From: Otatea glauca
Lineage: Eukaryota; Streptophyta; Magnoliopsida; Poales; Poaceae
Reading direction: 5' to 3'
NCBI GenBank assembly: GCA_036346275.1
Contig: CM070730.1
Coordinates: forward strand, 10,478,309-10,542,308
DNA length: 64,000 nucleotides
Within the stretch, counting starts at the first letter, position 1, and every line of letters begins with the position of its first letter. The notes under the pieces are model-generated. The model was given only the letters and a program-made list of their open reading frames with translations. It did not search any database and was not told where the DNA came from. Shown piece by piece: positions 34,330 through 45,104 of this stretch. Made by a program: the position numbers and the translations under genes.

Positions 34330-35050
34330 CTGTAGTTCTAGCAGAGAACAGGGTCTCGCCCATTTCCCTGCATGGTACTTTGGCTCTGGATGTCTCATTT
34401 GACAATGGAGCTTAATGTTTTAAGATTCTTTTATAGAGTTTTTCAGTTTGGAGTTTTCAATTAGCCATGTAAAGTAAAATCAAGGATTCTACCAAATCTA
34501 CTACTTGCGCGCTTGGGCAGTAAATAATCAGTTAATTCCTTGTGTCCTTGACATCTGTGTGCCAATGTAAGATACTCCATAGAATTTTGATTAATACTCG
34601 ACGTGCATCTCACAGAATTATGAACTTTTACCACAAAGAAGCTCCAAACCTTGGTGGTGTTTTTTTTTATTCAGTTCCCATTCTGTGCAATTCGGCAATT
34701 CCTCAAAACGTGTGTCTGTACCTCAGATGTTAATCACTCCTCCAAAACATTTTTAGGAACAAAACTCCTCCAAAAATATCAGACTTGGAGTTCCAAGCCC
34801 ACTTCTCTGTATCATAGAACAATGCATGTTCAGTTCGACAGCAGAACCAAATGCTGGATGCCTGGATGCACAACGCATTATGATCTCACATGTCAGAGGT
34901 ACTAGGTGGTAAATCACAATCAGGGCTATCCTTATCCGCAGTTAACCCGAAGGCAGGAGTCATGTGCCATGAGCATCGACCATTGGTACGTACGACGGCG
35001 ATAACAGTGGACACAGCTCATCATCGACAGTACTGGTCCGGTGAACTCTG
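34330..35050. other. Spacer between the proline-rich paralogs
   Basis: 3' flank of gene 1 and promoter of gene 2. The stretch 34960-35050 aligns with 33760-33890, including ccattggtac and acagctcatca. No other coding frame. Confidence 0.45.
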
Positions 35051-35064
35051 CTGCATAAATTCAA
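35051..35064 (+). promoter_or_regulatory. Conserved TATA-like block, proline-rich gene 2
   Basis: Identical to the 14-mer at 33894-33907, at nearly the same distance from the ATG. Confidence 0.45.
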
Positions 35065-35105
35065 GCCACGAGGGACACCCAAGGTTTGGCTTTGTCATCA
35101 TCAAC

Positions 35106-35387
35106 ATGGCTAAATTCCCCTGTTGCTTGGTGGCTCAAGCTCTCCTGATCCTAGTTGCAGCGTTGGTCTCGTCAAGCGCCGAGCAAGGGCAAGCTCACGG
35201 CTGCCACACGTCGCCGGCGGCGCCGGCATGCTCTGGTCACCGTGATCAAGCCTCACCACCTGTACTGGGATTTCTTGGTTTGAGGGCACCGCTCGGAGCT
35301 CCGCCGCCGCCAAAATCAGCACCGGCGCCTCGGTACAAGATGGAGCCAGCACCACCGCCACCGCCCCCGCCGTCGCAACTCTCGTAG
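35106..35387 (+). CDS. Secreted proline-rich protein 2
   Basis: 93 aa. The start MAKFPCCLVAQALLILVAAL is a signal peptide (cleavage near SSSAEQ). The mature part reads HGCHTSPAAPACSGHRD, then SPPVLGFLGLRAPLGAPPPP, then a proline run ending PPSQLS. The frame is open upstream to 34890, but this ATG (catcatcaacatgg) aligns with the start of gene 1 and begins the signal peptide. It lacks the long linker after the signal peptide found in gene 1. The tandem position, same strand and shared promoter blocks show a local duplication. Function unknown; extracellular location is inferred from the signal peptide. Confidence 0.7.
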   Translation: MAKFPCCLVAQALLILVAALVSSSAEQGQAHGCHTSPAAPACSGHRDQASPPVLGFLGLRAPLGAPPPPKSAPAPRYKMEPAPPPPPPPSQLS

Positions 35388-36129
35388 CCGTAGTTCACTA
35401 GCTCTGGCAGATGAATCGACATATGTACGTCTTTCTATCGTTCTTTCTCAAGATCATTATAGACTTTTAAGCTTAGTTTACTAGGGTGTGGAATTTTCAA
35501 TCAGCGTAGTTCACGGTGTGAATTCTCTGAATTTTGTTTGTTTACCTCAGTTTGGAATGCATGAATTTCAGATAAATTTTACAGAAATTCACAATAATTA
35601 ATTCAATTACTGCAAAAATTCCCAAGTTTCAAATAGGAAGTATTTCGAGACAGAAAACCTCGGATTTAAATAAACCATATTCTTGAGATCATCACCGAGA
35701 GCATGTTCTTGGCCACGATGAGCATGTTCACGGTGTGCTTTCTAATCCGAAGTCAACCATCCAAATTTCAGTACAGTTGAGATAATCACCGAGAGCATGT
35801 TCTTGGCCACGATGAACATGTTCTAAGTTCTTCGTTCTTCGCCGGCTTAGCCATCCTGGATGCTCTGTCCGCCTCTAATGTACTGCGGAGCCGTTCAGTC
35901 CCGCGCCACCACCTCAACAGCATGAAGCACAGCCGTTCACCACCGCCGTCCCTTCCACCACTGTCGCATCAACCGTGTTCATGTCGCATCATCATAGTCG
36001 GCACAGAGCACAGCCACTGCGTTCATCGTCGCCGACTAGCCGCCACCTCCACCATCATATCCCCAGCACGGTGTGCAGCCAATGCGCCCTACACCACCGT
36101 GTCCTCCAGCACCAACACGGTGCCATAAG
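35388..36129. other. Downstream flank with a 39-bp direct repeat
   Basis: The sequence atcaccgagagcatgttc with the following ttggccacgatg occurs at 35691-35729 and again at 35785-35823. The short frame at 35922-36128 (Ser/Pro/His-rich) has no recognised relative and may be debris of a third paralog, but I cannot show that. Confidence 0.4.
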
Positions 36130-37195
36130 TGCCTTGTTTCTTTGAGATTGTGCCATTAGCATCTTATCTTCAGTTAGCGGATGATCTTTTCACAAATATT
36201 ATGTTGATTTATCGAATAATGTTTTTTTGACATCTGATTTGTAACTTTCTTTGTACCAGAACGCGGATATACCGCGTACTGATCTGTTGCTCGAAGAACG
36301 ATTTTTTGCATTTGCAGTAAGAAATACTTACGAAAATTGCCAAAATATGAGCAAAAAACAAAAAACTCCCCGACAGGTAACATTAATAACAAAAGAGCGA
36401 AGAGGTTGGGAGAAAGAAACATATGTTCTTAAGACTACTAGACCGGCCTCAGTGAGGGAAGGTAAAACCTCTCCCCTCAGCCAATCTGAAGAGCAGAAGA
36501 TTTGCTGTCCGAGCAACGCAGCACCTCCATTGCCATTGAAATCGGACAAAGGGGCTGCCTGAATCATTGCTCATTGCTTTCACCAACGATATTACATGAG
36601 CTGACACCAAGGGGATGGCACCAAAAAAATAAAAAAAACACACAAAGAAAGCGAAAGGAAAAAATCCACAACCAAAACAAAGAGATCGCCGCAGATCGAA
36701 TCGCGAAAAAAAAGAAGAGATAAATCTGTCGAAAGCACAAACCCTCCAATCTGGATCGAATTTTGATAGTGGCAGCGAGTCACCTGTACTTGGCTGTGTT
36801 GCCAACGCTGCCACCCCGTGGGCATTTATAAGGGGAGGGAGGGAGGAACCCTAATTAGGGGTTTGGCCAAATGAGTAAGTTACAAGAATATCTTTTTGCT
36901 AGCCCGTTTAAACACCATGTCCACGGTTCAGGAAGGCCCAAACCATGGCCCAACTAGAATGCTCAGCCTAATGCTGTAGCCCAACTCACACAACTAGATA
37001 TAAAATTTTATCCCAGTTCAAAATTTCTCCACCGCACCATGCCCGAGCCAGCTTTTTGACGCAAAACTGACCCCAGCTTTTCGACGCAAAACTGACCATG
37101 TCCCTGGACAAGTGACACTGTGTCAAACAAAATGCTCAACAAAGCTGCAGCCTTTCTGCAGGCATCATCATTTCCGGCTGAAAGTTGGGTTGGGT
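36130..37195. other. Intergenic, possible minus-strand promoter
   Basis: At about 36822-36832 the minus strand reads ccttataaatgcc, a good TATA match, followed leftward by GC-richer sequence. The frames beyond it (36449-36825) are Phe-rich and not protein-like, so any transcript may be noncoding. Nothing else recognised. Confidence 0.3.
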
Positions 37196-37203
37196 ATCGC
37201 TCC

Positions 37204-37591
37204 CAGGGTTCACAAAACCGGCGAAAATCGCTCGAAAATGAGCGTACCGCTGCGGTTCGAAAGCAAAAACCGCTCGGTAAACCGGTCTAATTAAAAAACT
37301 AAAAATAAAAAATTTGAAAATTTTGAAAAAAAAATTATGTGCTCGTTTTTCGTCAAAAACCGCGGCTTTTCGTGAAAAACGCGGTTTTCGTCAAAAACCG
37401 CTCACAAAACCGTTTTGCGATGAATATTCAATTGGACAGCGATTTTTAGCGAAAAACCGCAGGTTTTCAATTTTTTTAAAATTCTTAACCCTTCAGTTTT
37501 TTATGGTTTTTGATCGGTTTTTCGAGCGGTTTTTACGTTTTCATACCGCGAATTTCGAAGCAATTTTCGAAATTCAGTTTTTGAACCCCTG
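37204..37591. mobile_element. hAT MITE, 388 bp, TSD atcgctcc
   Basis: Ends CAGGGTTCACAAAACCGG and GTTTTTGAACCCCTG, exact 8-bp TSD at 37196-37203 and 37592-37599. The interior is packed with aaaaccgc and its complement. No coding capacity. Same end type as 29785-31269. Confidence 0.9.
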
Positions 37592-37657
37592 ATCGCTCCT
37601 CGTGCCGGCCAAGCTGAGGATCAAAAGTAACGGTAGTATAGGCCTGTGTATGGTATG

Positions 37658-38591
37658 CAGGGTCTACAAGGCCAACGAAAACCAGTCAGTTTACGTGACA
37701 ACCAACTTTATCGAGCCGGTTCGGCATTTCAAACTGAACTGCAAACCATTGAGTTTAAATATAAATTTAAAAAAATTGAAAGAAATTTAGCAAAATGTGT
37801 TAATTCTTTTTGAAAATTTTTGTATGAGGTCCTGAGGCAATGCTAATGATTCTATAAAATTTTTAGATTATTATCAGACATGTGTATTTTAAAAAATTAT
37901 GATAGTGATACTGTCAGAATATATGCTATTTAGTTTTTTATTTTCTTGGGGCACAAAATTAAGTCTAATATTTCTTAAATTTTTTGTGTGATGTTATAAC
38001 ATAGTTAAAATGATGTTGTAAAATTTTTAGATGATGATAAGATATGTGTATTTTTTAAAAATTAAAGTGCTATTATCATTGTATATGCCCTTCAGTTTTT
38101 GATTTTATATGGGCAAATGAAGTATAATATTTATGAAAAATTTAGTACATAATCCTTTGGCACTATTTATGGTTAAATTAAAATTTTAGAACATACTAAA
38201 TCTTTTAAATATTTATAAAAATCTGACAGTGTCTTTATTCCTTTTCATTAATTGTTGTTTTGGATTTTTTAGAAGAAATAAATGATTTCAAAAATTGTTT
38301 AAATTTCTTTGAGGTGTTTGATAGATTTATTGGGATTTTTTTGTAATTTTTCTTGTATTTTTCACCATTTTTCCTTCTGTCATCGATTTTCAACGAAAAC
38401 CTACCGAATTTCGACAAAAACTGACCGGTTTTCGACTTTTTCGATCGGTTTTTGGTTTTTTGAATCGGTTAGACCAGCTGGTTTGACTTTCACAAATAGT
38501 TCAGTTTTTATCGAATTTTGGTTGATTTTCGCAAAAAACCAATGCCGACTGAATCTCGAATTTCGTAGTGCAAACGAAAATGTTAATTGTG
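37658..38591. mobile_element. hAT-like element, about 934 bp, TSD atggtatg
   Basis: Begins CAGGGTCTACAAGGCCAACG. An exact 8-bp repeat atggtatg stands at 37650-37657 and 38592-38599. The right end is degraded. Interior blocks with cgaaaacc and ccggttttcg resemble the neighbouring hAT MITE. It lies 66 bp from that element and appears to have landed at the end of a Tourist copy (38594 onward). Confidence 0.6.
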
Positions 38592-38593
38592 AT

Positions 38594-38882
38594 GGTATGT
38601 TTATTTTTGTTTTGAAATATAGATTTTGGTCTAAAAATTGGATAAAAAACAAATAGCCAGATTCTAGGAATTGATTCTCATCATCTAGCTCATCCATATA
38701 TACTACAATCCATAATCCATTTCAGATAGGCTTCTGTGTATTACGAGGAATACAAATATGAGGATGCCTCTGAAAGTTCCAAGTAATTACACATCAAATA
38801 CCATCCCAAAATCCAGAATCAGCTTCTCTATAGCCGCAATCCAGAATCAGCTTTTAGAGAATTCACAGCAAAAACAAACGGG
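38594..38882. mobile_element. Tourist-like MITE, same family as 32342-32572, inverted
   Basis: The complement contains tggattatggattgtagtat followed by atggatgagc, matching the same order in the element at 32342, and the ends gtttatttttgtttt and aaaaacaaacggg face each other. The left end overlaps the TSD of the hAT-like element. Confidence 0.55.
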
Positions 38883-38885
38883 ACA

Positions 38886-39399
38886 ATATGGCTGTAGCTT
38901 TTCTGAAAAATCGTTTTCGGTTGGGTGACATATTTGAATGGTCGCACTACCGAAGTGAGTGGTGGATCAAGAGATTTGGTGTTTGTGACCGCTTTTAGAT
39001 GTGAGGGATGCAGGTCGGGAATGTGGGTACGAGGAGTAGGGTTTGGGATTTTATACTTGGTAAGATGGGTAATTCTCTACAATTCTAGTGGTAAAGTCAG
39101 AACCCTAACTAACTGAAGTTATGGGAAGCTACCTCAGACCAGCTTTCGGTGTTCAGCTTTTCCTAGTACAAATGGGCTGCTGGTTTTTGGCTTCCGGCTG
39201 CGAAGAAGCTAGCATTTAAAATAGCTTCTAGATTTTAGAGAAAAAAGGCGAAGCTAAAATCATTTCAAAGAGAACCTATATGTGACAAATTATAGAAGCA
39301 GAAATAGGAGGCACAGCCACTCTCCCACAACCACAAACATACAAAATGGGCATTGAAATGAACGGGACACCGCAATCCCACACATTGCTCGCACATGAT
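38886..39399. other. Intergenic repeats, unresolved
   Basis: Contains aagctagc/gcttct pairs (39130-39260) like decayed Tourist DNA. No gene. Confidence 0.3.
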
Positions 39400-39402
39400 G
39401 TA

Positions 39403-40382
39403 GGTCCTGTTTGTTTCAACTTAGGCTTTTTGGCTTTTGGCTTAAAGCTAACTTTTTGGCTTAACGAGTTTTTAAGCCATCTGCTTTTAAGCTAAGACAT
39501 GTTATTTGGTATTCTGGCTTTTTGATGGGTTGGCTGGTGTAGCTTATTGCTAGAAAGTTTGAAATACTCTTTAAGGTTGTAAGGACTTTTCTTATGTACT
39601 GATTTATCTAATAAAAATAGTTCATACTTTTTTCACTGAATGTCGTATTGAAGAACATAGATTAATCTTGAGATCAAACTTCATTCTGAGCATAATTATG
39701 TATCAACTTGAAACTCTTACTACATGTCAATTTTGAACTCTTCTCAGACTAAAAATAGCATAACAATTCTTAACTCTTGTCAAACTAAATAAAAACATAT
39801 ACTGAGGGGCTCGATGAGGCGGATCCGATCGCCTCTTGCCGCGCCAGATTCGATCGCCTCCACCCGCCTCCACCCGCCTCCCGTCGTTCCACCCTCAGGT
39901 CCGTCTGCCTCTACCCGCCTCCCGCTGTGCTACGGCTGGATCAGTTCAGCTCCACCTGCGCCACGCCCGGACCCTGTAGCCTCCCGCTGCTCCAAGCTCG
40001 GGTTCGGCCGCCTCAACCCACGCCGCGCCAGATCTGGGTCAGTGGAGGAGGAAGGAGGCTGGGAATGGCGGAGGAGGGAGGAGATCAGGGACGGCAGAGA
40101 CCGGAGCGCCGGAGGGAGAAGGCATGTCGCACAGGAGAGCGAGAGAAGACGAGGAGAAATGAGGAGATAGGAGAAGGATTCTTGAGTTTATATATGATGG
40201 CATTTGGTGGGTAATTTTGGAGACTTCCAGTGGCAAAGGGTTATTTCATCCCAAAAAAGCCCAAAAAAGTACCTCTAACCTGGCTTTTGGCTTTTTTTAA
40301 GCCCAGCTTAAAAGTCAGTCGTTTGTTTCGGCTTTGGCTTTTTTGCTTTTAAGCCAGTGAAAAAGCCGAATCAAACAGGACC
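39403..40382. mobile_element. Harbinger/Tourist-type element, 980 bp, GC-rich interior
   Basis: Ends ggtcctgtttgtttcaac and aatcaaacaggacc with further inner pairs (ggcttttggcttaaagc facing agcccagcttaaaag). TSD gta at 39400-39402 and 40383-40385. The interior from about 39810 to 40190 is GC-rich and looks like a gene first exon in composition (frame 39814-40170 plus), unlike the AT-rich arms. I see no known domain in it. Confidence 0.75.
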
Positions 40383-40385
40383 GTA

Positions 40386-40838
40386 GGCGTGCTTTCAGCT
40401 TATTTGACCTCCTAGTACATTTTTTACACATTTGGCTCCGCAGCAATAAAATTATGAATTGGTCTTCTTTTCGACCGTAAAAGTAGTGGTAGACAACATG
40501 TATCACCTATTGCGCTTCTCTACTATGATATCTTGTCGTCAGCATAGCAGCCACCTCGACCGTGGCACATGCTCCGACCAGCACAGCAAGTGCATTAGGG
40601 GATCGTGGTAGGTCTTGTTGTATTGCTACTGCCCGATGATCCTACCATGCATGGAGAACACGACACGAGCCTTTCGTGCTACAGGATCGCGACATCTCCT
40701 GTCACGGTGGGCCACACCCGCCTATCGCAATGCACACCGTTTACCGTGAAGCTGGCCACCTACCATGGTAGTGGAGTACGATAGATGTCATCTACCGATG
40801 TTTCCACGGTTGGAAGGGGAGTTAATTTTGTAATTAGT
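40386..40838. other. Intergenic, no gene recognised
   Basis: Moderately GC-rich with ctaccatgg-like short inverted pairs; probably old repeat. Confidence 0.3.
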
Positions 40839-40940
40839 TTGGAGGAGATCAAAAATACAAAAGAAAAAAGAAAACAAATGGGGACTAGGTTGGAGGAGAT
40901 AAAAAATACAAAAGAAAAAAGAAAACAAATGGGGACTAGG
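40839..40940. repeat. Tandem duplication, 51 bp x 2
   Basis: Two copies beginning ttggaggagat, containing caaaagaaaaaagaaaac and ending gggactagg, at 40839-40889 and 40890-40940, nearly identical. The second copy abuts the left end of the Harbinger element. Confidence 0.9.
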
Positions 40941-41712
40941 GACCTATTTAGCACAGCTCCGACTCCAGTTTTTTGGCTTCAGATCTCAGATTCTCAGTAG
41001 AATGGATTCTCTAAGAATCTAGAGCTATTTGTGGGAGTGTTTGGTTGGGGAGGTGACTCCAGATTCTAGAATGAAAGGATTGTATGTAAATTGTCAATAC
41101 CTTTGGTTTTCTCACTTGTACATTATTTTGTACATATTAGTAGTTGATGTGAGCATTTATTTTGTAATTTGCAGTTTAATATTTCCCCTCAGATATTCAG
41201 CTATGCGAGAGTTCAATAGAGTATTTACAACAGATAGTTTGAACAATGAAAACGTCTACGTGTTTTAGTTGGAACGGTGCCTGAGATGAATACGAGTTTT
41301 CAGGATGCTAATATGAACTAAAATTTTGGTTGCGGTTTCTGTTACAATAGGTCGGGTCACAATCAATAATCAAATCAAGAACATACGCTCGCTTTCTATA
41401 AAAGTTTAATCACTCACAACTTGAAGAAATGACAAATAAAGCAGCGATCCATATCCTAACATCCAAAGAGCTATTTGCAGGAAACGTTTTCTCAAGGGAG
41501 AATAGTAAAATGATTACGTAGAGGCTCCTGCTTGTCGCACCAATTGGCTTACCTGCAACTTGTTCCTGATTCAACTCAAATAAAAGAGCTAATTTAATAA
41601 AAAGGGAAAAAAACTTGGATGAACTTGTTCCTAAGTCATTTGCACATATCAGTCCATCACAACTCTGCCATTTTTCAAAAGATAGTATTCTACTAGTTGT
41701 ACCTCTAAAATG

Positions 41713-43011
41713 TCACCAAGCTAGAGAAATTTCGATTGGCATTTCATCACGAAAGGTATCCATAGACCGTTCATTATAATATTGCGTTGCCCCATCGAAA
41801 GCTCCTTGAGAAATGGCATACTTGTGGTATCTCGACGGGATGGTAGGCACATAATTAGGATCTCGATCACACCTATATAAATGCCAATCATCGGTGGCAT
41901 GCTCACGTATGAAGTTGTGGATTGCCATAGTAGCCGCGACAATCATCTTTTACTTAGGTAGGGGATAATTTGGTATTTTGAACAATATTGGCCATCTCAT
42001 CTTCCGTACTCCAAAAGCTCGCTCAATCATACTACACACAGATGAGTGTACTCGATTGAACCTCCCCTTAGAAGTAGTAGGTTCCGTGCCTCTATGGAAC
42101 TCAAGAATATCATACCTTTCACCCTTGTATGGGGCTAGGTACCCTAGCTGGTTAGGATATCCCGCATCAACGACATAATACTTGACTAAAATTCAAAGTT
42201 AATTTGAATTAATGACAATATATATTATTCATTTTGCAAGTGGAAACAACTTGTTAGTGGAACCTTGTGGAGGATGAGGGAAGACATCTCTATCCACTCT
42301 CAATGCATGGTACAATACACTAGTGTCATACATAGCACCCGGTTGACCCGTAGATATGTATGTGAAACGCATATCAAAGTCACAAACTGCTAGCACATTC
42401 TGAGTTGGAGTTTCTGACCTTCCGACATACCTAACTTGTTCATCAAATAGAAGAGACACGCGAATGTGAGTCCCATCAAGAGCACCAATGCAATCCTTGA
42501 AGTGTGGATAAGCCCTTTAATCATCTCTAATCCTCTTATGAACTGTGCAAAAATTGGGATCCTTTGGTTTCACAAAATCTTTCTCCATTTTAACCACACA
42601 GTTTAGAATCTCCCCAAACTTTCTACTAATGGTTTCATTTGAGTGCTTGAATCGATTTTGTGATTTCCTATTCGACTCACATCCACCACATGTCCGTAGG
42701 AACATTGCAAGTGCCTCATAAGAACTCACATGTGCGGATCACTTCAACTCATAATTAGCAACCAACAAGTGATAAAGGTCCATGAAGATGGTCTCGACGT
42801 AGCATCCTATGACATTCTCCCCGAGTGTTTAGTGTCTCTTTCATCCATCCCATCCTACTGACTAGTGACGTCCTTGGATTAGCCTTGTGTAGAAATGTGT
42901 CACAATATATTTCTGCAATTGCTACCCCAGCTAACAAAAAACCATCATCTTTTTATGATGTCGTATCCTCTCATCTTCATCAAAAAAATCACTATCGCTT
43001 TCCGATGACAT
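41713..43011 (-). pseudogene. PIF/Harbinger transposase (DDE_Tnp_4, HARBI1-like), broken
   Basis: From ATG 43011 the order is an acidic start (MSSESDSDFFDEDERIR), a helix with YEALAMFLRTCGG, FKDCIGALDGTHI (first catalytic Asp, about 42474), VDAGYPNQLGYLAPYKG (second Asp, about 42164), IERAFGVRKMRWPIL (Glu, about 42020) and the tail MAIHNFIREHA to the stop at 41713. All three catalytic residues are still encoded. There is a frameshift near 42940, a stop after KRIRDD (42517-42519) and a degraded intron near 42182-42238, so no active enzyme is expected. Family role: cuts and pastes elements with TTA targets; could once have mobilised the Tourist MITEs here. Confidence 0.88.
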
Positions 43012-43202
43012 TAGCACTACTATGATAAGAATCAATAATATAGATAACAATCAATAATATGGACAAAAATCAATAATATGGGCAACAATAAGGTTCATAT
43101 CTCTATTTGATAAGAATTAATAAGGTTCAACATAACAACACATCAATCCAATAGTACTATAACACATCGAATCAAATAAGTTCATAAAGCATAATTAAAC
43201 AT

Positions 43203-44112
43203 CTAATGCCTATACTTGGCATTGTATTTCCTCTTAAGCCACTCATATCGAATCTCCGGGGTAGGCATGGTAATGAACTTCTCCCTTTGGTCCCTTTTCA
43301 CAAACAACTCGGTGGCTATGAAATTATCATTGCTACCATAGTCTGCTCCAAATTCAATCACAAGGTTCATGACATCTTTGACGGAACAAGTAACATCATT
43401 TTCGGCCAAAGATGATGCCATATCAGCTATCCTTGTGATTTGCTCTTGCATGATTAGTGTTGTCCCTATTTTGGCCCTTCTGCCTTTGTCAAGAACAACA
43501 TTGGAACCTCTTTTATTATTTGTAGGAGTAACCTCCTCCAACTCTGTAGTGTCATCCTCCAAGTTGATAGTAGGACTTGCTTCTATTGAAGTTGTTGGCA
43601 TGTTGCTCACCGTAGGAGACCAATGATCCCGACCATCATTGGTGATGTCAGCAAACATCCTAATTAGCAAATCTTCATTTTGAAGGCCTCGCTTCTTGAA
43701 CTTCAAGCAACCTGGAATATCCAGCAATATTACAAAAAGAGCATTTAGTGTCATTGTGACCTTATATGAATGTTAGTTGAACAAGAAAGAAAAAATATTA
43801 CAATACTTACTTCTTTTGCTTTCTTCCACCAATCATCGTCCATCTTGATTGTCTTTTCACTTCATCCCAACCACAACCTGTCTCCCGCCTCCTCAATTGA
43901 TTCCAAATGGTAAATTCAATCTTTAGCTTGTCCCATTTATTCTTAAATTGCAATTTTTTGTAATCAAGACCGATTCTTTCTTGGAACCTCTTTGCAACCT
44001 CACTAAAGCCTACACTATTCAAGTAGGTGTTTGGTCAATCCCCCCTCTCAACTTGTTCAGCAAACAACTCATAAACTATCCGAGTGTGTTCATCACTCCA
44101 CTTAGCAGCCAT
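43203..44112 (-). pseudogene. Harbinger ORF1, Myb/SANT-like DNA-binding protein, broken
   Basis: From ATG 44112, MAAKWSDEHTRIVYELFAEQ starts a Myb/SANT-like domain (Myb_DNA-bind_3 type). Then a stop or frame change occurs near 44037, followed by FSEVAKRFQERIGLDYKKLQ, KNKWDKLK and GCGWDEVKRQ to about 43810. After an intron or gap the frame 43203-43754 continues with LKFKKRGLQNEDLLIRMFAD and ends IRYEWLKRKYNAKYRH. In this superfamily ORF1 binds the element ends and works with the transposase. Confidence 0.8.
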
Positions 44113-45104
44113 CTGGGTATTGTATTACAAAGTGCATTCAGCTAACAATGTCCAAAACCAAGAAAAAATGATTCCTTTGACCTACACTGAATTGCTGATA
44201 CCCCATAATATTTATCACTTGAACATAGTCAATGATGTACTGAAATAATATGGACAACAATAAGGTTCAATCACATGTTTGACTAAAATGACCTCCAAAT
44301 GTTTTGCTATCTTAATGAGCCAATCAGAATAATGATTAAAGTTAGTGTTGATTTAAATCTCCACCAACCCATGCAGTCCATATAGGAATAAGCATAGCAG
44401 CATAGATTACTGCTGGTAACAGGTTACACGTGAGAATCATTCATTTGGTTCTGTTGCAGTAGCAGCCAATAAGCAATAAAACAACAACCCACATACCAGC
44501 AGTACAATGTATCTCTACTAGAAAATGCAGATTACTAAACCTGTCTTAACTATGGAAACCAATTATGAAAAGGAGAAAGGAAGTAAGCCATTTGCTAGTG
44601 TTGACTCGAGTATTGTCAACATGATACCCTGCATATAAATAATAGGCCAGTTCTATAAAACATTGTAATGGGCATTGACAATGGCAATTATAAAAGAAAA
44701 TTTGTAAATAGCTTCACAGTTACAATTATGTTATTCCTGATGGCATTTTTAGTGGTATAGGTTTGACTAATGAGCATATAAACATCTCAATGAGATAAGG
44801 CACAATCGTATATTTAGTAAATATCTATGTTGCTATCTATTTAATTTCAGTGTCAAAAATGCTTGTAACTTTGGCAATGACAACGATCACTTCAAAAGTA
44901 AAGCACTACTATAAGTTCTTTCAGAAATACAAAGGCAGAGAGATACATGAGACTGGAGTCTTCTTGCTATTTGAGTTCCTATCTACAAGTTCAAGATGTG
45001 TTTGTCTTTTTCACTAGGATGTATACAAGATCAAGATATATACTATAAGGACCTAAAAAATAGGATCTTCCAATGTATGCACTGCTTGTACTGACGTGTC
45101 TTTT

